From Treponema sp. UBA4692 (lineage in GTDB: Bacteria > Spirochaetota > Spirochaetia > Treponematales > Treponemataceae), in contig DHKO01000042.1 of NCBI GenBank assembly GCA_002404895.1, positions 1-5,880 on the forward strand: a stretch of DNA of 5,880 bases, written 5' to 3'. The notes under the pieces were generated by a model that searched no databases, was not told the origin of the DNA, and was given only the letters and a program-made list of their open reading frames with translations. The position numbers and the translations under genes are program-made. Positions 1 through 5,635 of this stretch are shown here, piece by piece (position 1 is the first letter of the stretch; every line of letters begins with the position of its first letter).

Positions 1-716
1 TGCAAGATGCAGTTTGTGCGCTCAAGTCCCATTCCTGTATCAACATTTTTCTTTGGAAGCGGCTCAAGAGTTTTCTCGTCAATTCTGTTGAACTGCATAA
101 AAACGTTGTTCCAAATTTCCATCCAGTTTGCAGAATCAGTTCCCTTGTTGCTTCCTTTTGGAGGCAAGCCTTCGCCAACCCAGTAGAAAATTTCAGTGTC
201 CGGACCGCAAGGACCAGTCGGACCCGCCGCCCACCAGTTGTCTTCCGCTGAAAGATAAGCGATTTTGTCTTCCGGCATTCCATTCGCTTTCCAAGCGTCG
301 GCTGCCTCCTCATCGCGCGGAGCATTCTCATCGCCTGCAAAAACCGTAACGGAAATTTTTCTTGGATCAAGACCGAGCCATTTCGGGCTTGTCAAAAATT
401 CGTATGAAAAAGCGATTGAATCTTTCTTAAAATAATCTCCAAGCGACCAGTTTCCGAGCATTTCAAAAAAAGTAAGGTGGCCCGGATCTCCAACCTCGTC
501 AATATCGCCAGTGCGCACGCATTTCTGATAATCAGTAAGACGAGTTCCCGCCGGATGTTTTTCACCAAGAAGATAAGGAACAAGCGGATGCATTCCCGCA
601 GTTGTGAATAAAACAGAAGGGTCATTTTCCGGAATCAAAGACTGACCAGAAATTTCAACATGATTTTTAGATTTGAAGAACTCAATATATTTTGAGCGTA
701 ATTCATTTGCAGTCAT
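1..716 (-). CDS. alaS: Alanyl-tRNA synthetase, N-terminal part (truncated by window edge)
   Basis: Charges tRNA-Ala with alanine in the cytoplasm. The 238 visible codons cover the class II aminoacylation core. Motif-2-type 'LTFFEMLGNWSLGDYFKK' lies at about residues 81-98, the family signature 'GPTGPCGPDTEIFY' at 165-178, and motif-3 'DTGMGLERT' at 226-234. The 'GEKHPAGTRL...QKCVRTGDIDEVGD' segment (51-76) differs from the E. coli pattern and matches the spirochaetal (Borrelia-like) form, which as I recall is about 600 residues and lacks the usual C-terminal extension; that part is outside the window. The ATG at 714-716 is chosen because the protein begins MTANELRSKYIEFFKSKNH, the normal AlaRS start, and an in-frame TAA lies just upstream. 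There is no Shine-Dalgarno, and a good promoter sits 10 nt before the ATG. The gene follows the envelope gene on the same strand. Confidence 0.96.
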   Translation of the reverse strand, partial: MTANELRSKYIEFFKSKNHVEISGQSLIPENDPSVLFTTAGMHPLVPYLLGEKHPAGTRLTDYQKCVRTGDIDEVGDPGHLTFFEMLGNWSLGDYFKKDSIAFSYEFLTSPKWLGLDPRKISVTVFAGDENAPRDEEAADAWKANGMPEDKIAYLSAEDNWWAAGPTGPCGPDTEIFYWVGEGLPPKGSNKGTDSANWMEIWNNVFMQFNRIDEKTLEPLPKKNVDTGMGLERTNCIL

Positions 717-726
717 AGTATTGTAG

Positions 727-755
727 ATATTAGCACAACAGGCTTCTTTATTCAA
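727..755 (-). promoter_or_regulatory. Candidate sigma-70 promoter of alaS, abutting the start codon
   Basis: On the minus strand, TTGAAT (plus 750-755) and TAATAT (plus 727-732) are separated by exactly 17 bp. TGC directly before the -10 makes it an extended -10 (TGn). Only 10 nt separate the -10 from the alaS ATG, so transcription starting about 7 nt downstream would leave a leader of roughly 3 nt. No purine-rich SD is present. The motif match is seen; promoter activity is inferred. Confidence 0.6.
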
Positions 756-792
756 CAAATGCGAATTTTGCGCTGTTCTGCAAACTTCAATC

Positions 793-832
793 TGACTGAA
801 AATTTTTTATCTGAGCAAAAAATTTTCAGTCA
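793..832 (-). terminator. Perfect inverted repeat after the envelope gene; candidate transcription end
   Basis: Arms of 16 bp, TGACTGAAAATTTTTT (793-808) and its exact reverse complement (817-832), enclose an 8-nt loop. The repeat starts 8 nt past the stop codon of the minus-strand envelope gene and lies upstream of the alaS promoter. It is a strong hairpin in a typical terminator position. However, the stem is AT-rich and no T-tract follows the distal arm on either strand, so it is not a textbook intrinsic terminator. It could instead be a 3'-end stabilising hairpin. Confidence 0.5.
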
Positions 833-840
833 AATCAAAA

Positions 841-3249
841 TCACTTTCGCAAGATAAACTCGACGCGGCGGTTAATCCATTTTTCCTCGATTCGATTTGA
901 ACGCGTTATCGGATTTTTGCTTCCGTTTCCAACCGCAGTGAGATTTGAAGCCGGAACGCCGTCCCGGATAAGCCAGTTCCGAACAAACTGCGCGCGCTGC
1001 TCAGAAAGAAGTCGAACTTCCTCTTCCTCGCGCTCCGTTCCAGACAAATTGTTCGCATTTCCTTCGATTGTGACCTTATAATCGCGGAATTTCTTCAAAA
1101 TCTCGGAAATTCGGCTCAGAACGCGCAAGTTATTGTCGATTGTTTTCTGGTCAAGGCCTTTGCTCTGCCCGTTCCAGCTCTTGTCTGCGCGGACTTCCGC
1201 ATCACTCTTGAAATCTGCCGCATCGCTTCGGAATATAATAGAAGGAACTTGCATCAAGATTCTGTCGCCGTCTTTTATCACGAGAACGTCAACCTGAATA
1301 AATCCTTTTACCTCGCTTGAAAGTCCGTTTGAATCTGTAGCCGTGAAAACGTAAGGATAATCTGTCGCCGAATTTACAACAGAGCCGTCGTTTCCTTTTC
1401 CGTTCCAGACGAGTTTTGATTCAAGCGATGAAGTTCCGCGTCGGCTCCAGAAAGTTTTTCCAGTGTTCGGGTCGGTAACAACAAAGCTCCAGCTTGCAAG
1501 ACCTGACGAGCAGTCCGCTTCAAGAGAAGCCGTGAGCGTGTCGTATTGGCCGTCGCCGTCAGGACTGAAATACTTCGGGGAAATCTCGACTTTCAGTTTC
1601 GGCGCGCTCAAATTTTCAGACTCGGACTGGGCGACAGAAGCAATTTCTTCCGTCTCAGCTTTTTCGTCTTCTTTCGGCGGAACATATTTTTTCAAGACAA
1701 GGAGCGAAGACCTGTCGCGGAAAAAGCCCTCCGGATTCACAGAAGCCTTCTGGAAAATTATCGTGTCCTCGTCAACAACAGAACGCTCGTGAATGCGGCC
1801 GCGCTTGTCCGTTTCCGAAACAACGGAAGAAAGAAAGGAAAGCAGGTAAGAGCCTGAAAAACACGGATTTTCGCTTTCTGAACGGAACTGAAGCAGCGTT
1901 TTTCCAGAAATATTTATTTCAGTGAATCTGCCTTTTTCGGCTTCAGATGAGGAATCGTCCTTTTTTGACGCAGTGTAATCCGAGCCGGAAAATTTTAGGA
2001 CAGTGTCATTGTTCAAAATCCAGTCGGACTGGCTAAGCAGCTTTGAAATCGCTTTTTTCTCGTCATTCTCATTTTTTGAATCAGAAGTTTTTGAATTTTT
2101 CGATTCAGAATCGCTTTTCGCAGTGTATTTCTTGTAGTTTCCGTCCCAGCGTGTGCTTTCGCTAATCAGCATCCGGACATCGTCCTGCAGCTTGATTCTG
2201 ACTTCATCGACACTCACAAGAGAAATGTCAAACCGGCGCTGCAAGCTTTCTATCGTCTTGTTCACAGCAGAAAAATAAATTCCATTCCGGCGGAGATTCG
2301 AATTCATCCATGAATAAACCTCCTCGCTTCCGCCATGCTCAAAGACAATCTCCGAATTGTCATAATCAAAATAAATGTAGCGAATTTCGTTCTCTGTGTT
2401 TTCAGTCTTGTACCAAAGCCCGTCAAGAAATTTTGCGAAAGTCTCGACCGTTCCGTCCTGAATTTTCGCAAGCTGGCGCGCAGCAATGCGGCTTCCGGCA
2501 ACTCTGATTGAACGCGACTCAACGAATTTTTTTTCAGATGAGCTCCAAGTGTACATCGTCTGAATTTGGTCAAGATTAGCGGAAGGATTTTTTTCATTTT
2601 GGCTGTCAGAAGAATAAACCCAAACGGGAAAAGGCTCACCGTCAGCATTGTTTATCTCGTAAGCCTCGTTCCGTTCCGACTGCTGGATAAAAATTGTTCC
2701 GTCCGCCTCAAAAGAGCCCAGAACGTCCATTTCAAAAACATCGGAATTCGATTTTTTTCCCTGCAAAATCACCAGCGAAACTTTTCCGTCATCATTCACG
2801 CCCTGATAGACAAGCGATTTCTTATGATTTCCGACAACATCGATTCCTGTGCAGACAAAAGTTTTAACCTGTGAAATATTCGTTGTAATATAGTAGGAAC
2901 GCTCGTATTCCTGAGTTTTTGGATTGTAAAGAGCCACAACCAGCGTTATAAACGGACTCGCGGCGGTTTTCACGATGTTAATCTGGTCGTCAAAAGTGTC
3001 GCCGTCAACATCAAATTCAGAAGTTCCAATCAAAGTCTCGCTGTTCGCAAGCTGAATAAACGAAGTCTGCGCCAAATCTTCCTTATAATCGTCATTTTTC
3101 TTGGTCTCGCTTTCGTTTCCCTCGACAATCGGCACGACAACTTTTGCCCGCGAAACCGAATTATCCTTCACAAAAAGATTTTTCGAAAAAATAAAAAATA
3201 TCAGAACAGCGGCCACAACAGCAAATGCCGCAGGAATCAGTTTTTTCAT
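841..3249 (-). CDS. Anchored envelope protein with pallilysin-like domain and C-terminal OmpA domain
   Basis: This 802-residue protein has, in order: a KK n-region and hydrophobic segment at about 5-22 without a lipobox or clear cleavage site (probable inner-membrane anchor); a beta-type region (about 70-260) with Asp/Gly turns such as DVDGDTFDD (80-88), resembling FG-GAP or Ca-binding loops; a pallilysin-like domain (about 272-378, 'LDGLWYKTE', 'YFDYDNSEIVFE', 'STRWDGNYKKYTAK') that aligns with T. pallidum TP0751 as I remember it; a Ser/Asp/Lys linker (379-400); a second beta module (about 405-522); an Ig-like module starting 'FSPDGDGQYDTL' (561-572); and an OmpA domain (about 725-802) ending 'NRRVEFILRK'. 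It is probably periplasmic, with the OmpA end near peptidoglycan. HEXXH is absent, so protease activity is unlikely, and GHTD is replaced by GNAN (730-733). The ATG at 3249 is the only in-frame start after an upstream TAA. It lacks an SD. Exact function is unknown. Confidence 0.9.
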   Translation of the reverse strand: MKKLIPAAFAVVAAVLIFFIFSKNLFVKDNSVSRAKVVVPIVEGNESETKKNDDYKEDLAQTSFIQLANSETLIGTSEFDVDGDTFDDQINIVKTAASPFITLVVALYNPKTQEYERSYYITTNISQVKTFVCTGIDVVGNHKKSLVYQGVNDDGKVSLVILQGKKSNSDVFEMDVLGSFEADGTIFIQQSERNEAYEINNADGEPFPVWVYSSDSQNEKNPSANLDQIQTMYTWSSSEKKFVESRSIRVAGSRIAARQLAKIQDGTVETFAKFLDGLWYKTENTENEIRYIYFDYDNSEIVFEHGGSEEVYSWMNSNLRRNGIYFSAVNKTIESLQRRFDISLVSVDEVRIKLQDDVRMLISESTRWDGNYKKYTAKSDSESKNSKTSDSKNENDEKKAISKLLSQSDWILNNDTVLKFSGSDYTASKKDDSSSEAEKGRFTEINISGKTLLQFRSESENPCFSGSYLLSFLSSVVSETDKRGRIHERSVVDEDTIIFQKASVNPEGFFRDRSSLLVLKKYVPPKEDEKAETEEIASVAQSESENLSAPKLKVEISPKYFSPDGDGQYDTLTASLEADCSSGLASWSFVVTDPNTGKTFWSRRGTSSLESKLVWNGKGNDGSVVNSATDYPYVFTATDSNGLSSEVKGFIQVDVLVIKDGDRILMQVPSIIFRSDAADFKSDAEVRADKSWNGQSKGLDQKTIDNNLRVLSRISEILKKFRDYKVTIEGNANNLSGTEREEEEVRLLSEQRAQFVRNWLIRDGVPASNLTAVGNGSKNPITRSNRIEEKWINRRVEFILRK

Positions 3250-3259
3250 AAGTTCGAAA

Positions 3260-3288
3260 AGTTTATCAAAAAAAAAAGGAAATAGGAA
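3260..3288 (-). promoter_or_regulatory. Candidate extended -10 promoter of the envelope gene
   Basis: On the minus strand a TGA-TAAACT extended -10 (hexamer at plus 3260-3265) lies 10 nt before the ATG. The best -35 at 17 bp is the weak TTCCTA (3283-3288), so activity would rest on the extended -10. The spacer contains ten consecutive T (plus-strand A at 3268-3277). No SD lies between the -10 and the start, implying a very short leader, as for alaS. The weak -35 keeps confidence moderate. Confidence 0.4.
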
Positions 3289-3412
3289 TTAGAATCAAAA
3301 AATTTAGGAATTCGGAAGATTTTTGTTTTTTCAAACGATTTTTGGATTTTTTCAAGGAGATTTTTATTCTGGAAAACTTCAAGAAATTTTGGAGCAAGAT
3401 TTTCTGGTCGCG

Positions 3413-3489
3413 CGGGCTTTTCGCGGCTCCGCTTTCGCTCTGGTGCTTCGCACTCGCTTTGCGTCCTCTACAATCCCGGCTAGCATTTT
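3413..3489 (-). repeat. Dispersed intergenic repeat, copy 1 (inverted relative to copy 2)
   Basis: Read on the minus strand, this GC-rich block starts AAAATGC, continues with GGGATTGTAGAGGACGC and GAGTGCGAAGCACCAGAGCG, and ends GCGGAGCCGCGAAAAGCCCG. Copy 2 at 5311-5417 (plus) has the same blocks in the same order, with substitutions and small insertions. The block is far richer in GC than the surrounding AT-rich spacer and contains short GCGAAGC/GCGAAAGC units. A non-coding dispersed element is the simplest reading; its boundaries are approximate. Confidence 0.7.
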
Positions 3490-3592
3490 CTCTTCATAAA
3501 AAATTCACTTTGCGCGAGCAAAAATCATATTTTTTTCAAGACTCCTTGACATCAAACCTCTTGTTTCTGCCATTTTATAAAAAACTGTTATC

Positions 3593-3603
3593 TTGCACTG
3601 CAA
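3593..3603. promoter_or_regulatory. Palindrome TTGCACTGCAA upstream of the MATE promoter
   Basis: Perfect 5-bp arms around a central C, ending 13 nt before the -35 box of the MATE promoter. The position would suit an activator or repressor operator. Related TTTGC...GCAAACTT sequences occur upstream of alaS (767-787) and ilvC (5521-5539). An 11-bp palindrome is short enough to arise by chance; no regulator gene is visible nearby. Confidence 0.25.
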
Positions 3604-3616
3604 ACTTTTACATTTA

Positions 3617-3644
3617 TTGACATTTTTTAACATTTTAATAGAAT
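3617..3644 (+). promoter_or_regulatory. Candidate sigma-70 promoter of the MATE gene, abutting the start codon
   Basis: A consensus -35 TTGACA (3617-3622), 16-bp spacer and -10 TAGAAT (3639-3644) lie only 9 nt before the ATG at 3654. The likely transcription start falls about 3 nt before the ATG. An in-frame TAG at 3639-3641 rules out a longer protein, and no SD is present. The sequence therefore suggests a nearly leaderless mRNA. Confidence 0.6.
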
Positions 3645-3653
3645 TTTATAACT

Positions 3654-5108
3654 ATGATTAAAAATATTGATATTTTTGAGACCGCACCAGTTCCAAAAGC
3701 GGTCTTTAAATTTGCGCTTCCGACAGTCCTAAGCATGATTGTCGCAGTTTTCTACAATATGGTTGACGCTTTCTTCGTCGGCCAGACAGGCGACCCGAGC
3801 CAGTTTGCCGCAGTAAACGTCGCAACTCCGATTTTTATGTTCTTGATGGCGGCTGGAAACATCTACGGAATGGGCGGCTCGTCGTTTATAAGCCGCGCGC
3901 TCGGCGAGAAAAACTTCACAAAAGTCAAAAACATTTCGTCGTTCTGCTTTTTCGCAGGAATTCTGACAGGAATTTTAGGCGGCGCATTGATTATCTGGCA
4001 GATAAATCCGATTTTAAGAGCAATCGGCACAACTGAGACCACAGCTCCTTTCGCTCATGCCTATCTTTCGATTGTCGCTCTCGGCGGGCCTGTAATCGTA
4101 ATCTCAAACGCATTCACAAACATAATCCGAGGAGAGGGTGCTGCGCACAACTCAATGATCGGAATGATGGCAGGAACAATCGCGAACATTATTCTCGACC
4201 CGATTTTCATTCTTGACAAATTTCTTGGAATTCCGTGCCTTGGAATGGGCGTTCAGGGAGCCGCAATCGCAACCGTAATCGGAAACGCGATAACTCTCGT
4301 GATTTATATTGCGCACGTCTTGTCGAAAAACTCGATGCTAACGCTAAGCCCGAAATTCTTTAAGATTCGCGGCGGAATTATGAAAGGCGTTCTCGCAATC
4401 GGACTTCCGGCGAGCCTCACAAACATCTTGATGAGCTTAAGCTCGATTCTTACAAACAATCTTCTTGCGGCTTACTACAGCGTTCCAGTTACGGAAGCGC
4501 ATTTGATTCCGTTGATGAAAACAGTAATTGACGGCCAGGCGGTTTACGGCGACATTCCGACAGCGGCGATGGGAGTCGCGCTGAAAGCGAATATGCTTGC
4601 AATTTTTATCCAGCTTGGAATCGGAATGGGAGTCGCGCCTTTAATCGGCTATAATTACGGCTCGAAAAACTACAAGCGGATGAAGCAGTTCATAAAATTC
4701 GCGATTTTGATAAACGTGATTGCTGGCTTCACTTTGACTGGAATTTACTTTATCTTCACACGGCAGATTATAAGCATTTTCTCATCGGATGCGGGAGTTA
4801 TTGAGATGGGCAAGCTGATGATTTACTCGCTGATGGCTTCAACCCCGATTATCGGAATTATGTTCGTCTTGAATTTCAGTTTTCAAGCGCTCGGAAAAGG
4901 AATTCAGTCGCTTGTCCTTGCGGTAAGCCGCCAAGGATTCGTATTTTTGCCGGCGATTCTGATTATGAGCCGGCTTTTCGGAATGATTGGAATTATTTTT
5001 GCACAGCCAATCGCCGATGCAATCGCGGTTTTGCTTGCGCTTGGAATGTTCCTTTATCTGAACAAAGATTTCAAGAAAGAAGAAACTTTAGAAAAGGCAA
5101 AAATTTAA
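3654..5108 (+). CDS. MATE-family multidrug/cation efflux transporter
   Basis: Inner-membrane antiporter, probably 12 membrane helices in two lobes, exporting organic cations or drugs in exchange for Na+ or H+; the substrate cannot be read from sequence. The 484 residues are normal for the family. The N-lobe begins 'APVPKAVFKFALPTVLSM' (11-28), followed by 'YNMVDAFFVG' (34-43), 'NIIRGEGAAHNSMIG' (156-170) and 'NIILDPIFI' (178-186). D38 and D182 match the two conserved N-lobe acidic residues used for cation coupling in MATE proteins. The C-lobe shows 'APLIGYNYGSKNYKRMK' (328-344) and 'FQALGKGIQSL' (410-420). An extra hydrophilic stretch (about 275-304) sits between the first two C-lobe helices. 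The start is fixed by an in-frame TAG upstream and the standard family N-terminus. Monocistronic: own promoter, strong terminator. Precise subfamily and substrate are not assigned. Confidence 0.94.
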   Translation: MIKNIDIFETAPVPKAVFKFALPTVLSMIVAVFYNMVDAFFVGQTGDPSQFAAVNVATPIFMFLMAAGNIYGMGGSSFISRALGEKNFTKVKNISSFCFFAGILTGILGGALIIWQINPILRAIGTTETTAPFAHAYLSIVALGGPVIVISNAFTNIIRGEGAAHNSMIGMMAGTIANIILDPIFILDKFLGIPCLGMGVQGAAIATVIGNAITLVIYIAHVLSKNSMLTLSPKFFKIRGGIMKGVLAIGLPASLTNILMSLSSILTNNLLAAYYSVPVTEAHLIPLMKTVIDGQAVYGDIPTAAMGVALKANMLAIFIQLGIGMGVAPLIGYNYGSKNYKRMKQFIKFAILINVIAGFTLTGIYFIFTRQIISIFSSDAGVIEMGKLMIYSLMASTPIIGIMFVLNFSFQALGKGIQSLVLAVSRQGFVFLPAILIMSRLFGMIGIIFAQPIADAIAVLLALGMFLYLNKDFKKEETLEKAKI

Positions 5109-5113
5109 GACAG

Positions 5114-5156
5114 AAAAAAGGCTTCTGCTGTTTTTAGCGGAAGCCTTTTTTGTTTT
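5114..5156 (+). terminator. Intrinsic terminator of the MATE gene
   Basis: AAAAAAGGCTTC (5114-5125) pairs perfectly with GAAGCCTTTTTT (5140-5151). The stem extends inward through TGCT/AGCG (one wobble) around a 6-nt loop, and the T-rich tail TTTTTTGTTTT follows. The hairpin begins 5 nt after the stop codon. The A-run on the other arm would allow some termination from the opposite strand too, but no minus-strand gene faces it. Confidence 0.93.
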
Positions 5157-5310
5157 AAACGATTGCCATGCTGAATTTTTCAAGAAGCAATTTCATTTTT
5201 TTTTATTTTCAGAACAATACTTCCAATTTTTATTATTGCAAAAATCGCAACAATCAATTTCTTTTATTTCACTTTACGCAACATTCACAAATCTTTAGAA
5301 TAATCGCATA
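5157..5310. other. AT-rich spacer before the ilvC leader; no gene seen
   Basis: No start codon with a plausible SD and open frame was found on either strand. An imperfect inverted repeat ATTATTGC (5232-5239) / GCAACAAT (5247-5254), with one mismatch and a 7-nt loop, is present. The right end contains the candidate ilvC promoter. Confidence 0.6.
5273..5301 (+). promoter_or_regulatory. Candidate promoter for ilvC with a long leader
   Basis: TTTACG (5273-5278), 17-bp spacer, TAGAAT (5296-5301). Transcription from about 5308 would give a leader of about 330 nt containing repeat copy 2 and the hairpin series. No better -35/-10 pair was found nearer ilvC; TTTACA (5516-5521) with TATAAA (5543-5548) has a 21-bp spacer, which is too long. 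Confidence 0.4.
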
Positions 5311-5417
5311 AAAATGCAAAAGCGGTAGGGATTGAAGTGGCTTGTTGCGGAACGAAGTGAAGCAATGGAGCGCGGCTAGCGCGGAACCACGGAAAGCCCG
5401 ACGGCAACTTGTTGCCG
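5311..5417 (+). repeat. Dispersed intergenic repeat, copy 2
   Basis: Same order of blocks as copy 1 (3413-3489, minus): AAAATGC (5311-5317), GGGATTGAAGTGG (5328-5340), AACGAAGTGAAGCA then GGAGCG, GCGGAACC, and AAAGCCCG (5393-5400). Copy 2 carries a GCGCGGCTAGCGCG insert and ends with a hairpin, CGGCAAC (5402-5408) / GTTGCCG (5411-5417), not seen in copy 1. It lies inside the predicted ilvC leader. Conserved blocks with variable insertions suggest an old, diverged family rather than a recent duplication. Confidence 0.7.
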
Positions 5418-5475
5418 GACCGCCCGAAAAAATATGCGGCCGTTTTTCAATTTTCAATCGGCGCAAAACAGGAGA

Positions 5476-5622
5476 TGTAATAAAAACTTTGCCTAAAATA
5501 ACGTCAAAGTTTTTATTTACAAGTTTGCGTTGCAAACTTCATTATAAACTGCATATTCTCATTGCATTGCGAATATGCTAAAAAGTCGAATCGAAAGTTG
5601 AAACTTTCTCACTGACTTTTTA
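5476..5622 (+). promoter_or_regulatory. Hairpin-rich ilvC leader; candidate attenuator
   Basis: Four successive inverted repeats precede ilvC: 5479-5491/5505-5517 (13-bp perfect arms, extendable with one bulge to 5476/5521); 5521-5528/5532-5539 (AAGTTTGC/GCAAACTT); 5551-5558/5571-5578 (GCATATTC/GAATATGC); and 5579-5587/5614-5622 (9 bp), enclosing GAAAGT-TGAA-ACTTTC (5593-5608). The last ends one nucleotide before the SD. The AAAGTTT at 5506-5512 could alternatively pair with AAACTTT at 5601-5607. One frame across the leader ends in a Leu/Ile-rich stretch with a TAA at 5579-5581. Regulation by attenuation or SD masking is inferred, not shown. Confidence 0.4.
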
Positions 5623-5623
5623 C

Positions 5624-5629
5624 AGGAGA
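5624..5629 (+). promoter_or_regulatory. Strong ribosome binding site of ilvC
   Basis: AGGAGA with a 6-nt T-only spacer to the ATG at 5636. This fixes the ilvC start and contrasts with the other three genes, which show no SD. Confidence 0.9.
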
Positions 5630-5635
5630 TTTTTT

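Larger units (their letters stand above)
3250..3653. other. Divergent intergenic region between envelope and MATE genes
   Basis: No convincing gene lies in these 404 bp. They hold, from left, the minus-strand promoter of the envelope gene with a homopolymeric A10 run (3268-3277), AT-rich sequence, a GC-rich dispersed repeat (3413-3489), an 11-bp palindrome (3593-3603) and the plus-strand MATE promoter (3617-3644). A perfect TTGACA also occurs at 3546-3551, but no good -10 follows at 16-18 bp. Confidence 0.7.

Noticed and set aside
128..625. Short open frames on both strands (128-349 plus, 392-625 minus)
   Set aside because: They lie inside alaS in other frames; alaS is recognised with all its motifs, and the short products resemble no family I know and lack an SD.
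2184..2212. Zinc-protease HEXXH motif expected from pallilysin
   Set aside because: No HEXXH occurs anywhere in the 802 residues; the aligned site is VDEVR, so no protease call was made.
1463..2874. Several 60-114 residue open frames (1463-1792, 1546-1857, 2310-2507 and 2566-2874 plus; 2304-2648 minus)
   Set aside because: All lie inside the 802-codon envelope gene, with Ser/Arg/Phe-rich compositions typical of shadow frames and no recognisable domains.
3546..3581. Upstream MATE promoter using TTGACA at 3546-3551 and TATAAA at 3576-3581
   Set aside because: The spacer would be 24 bp; the pair at 3617-3644 is much better placed.
3342..3620. A 92-codon plus-strand frame in the divergent spacer
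   Set aside because: It starts at TTG, overlaps the dispersed repeat and the MATE promoter -35, and its product changes composition at the repeat, as expected for chance.
5193..5276. Minus-strand stretch encoding a Cys-rich piece (IDCCDFCNNKNWKYC)
   Set aside because: It looks like a zinc-ribbon fragment but is bounded by stops, about 26 codons long, and has no usable start or SD; chance or a decayed remnant.
5269..5581. Overlapping 79- and 88-codon frames on both strands (5342-5581 plus, 5269-5535 minus)
   Set aside because: Both run through repeat copy 2, which lacks stops because it is GC-rich. Only the Leu/Ile-rich tail of the plus frame was kept, as part of a leader hypothesis.
5308..5635. 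T-box or known riboswitch in the ilvC leader
   Set aside because: No T-box core or specifier-type sequence, and no riboswitch consensus I know, could be recognised; only inverted repeats and a hydrophobic frame.
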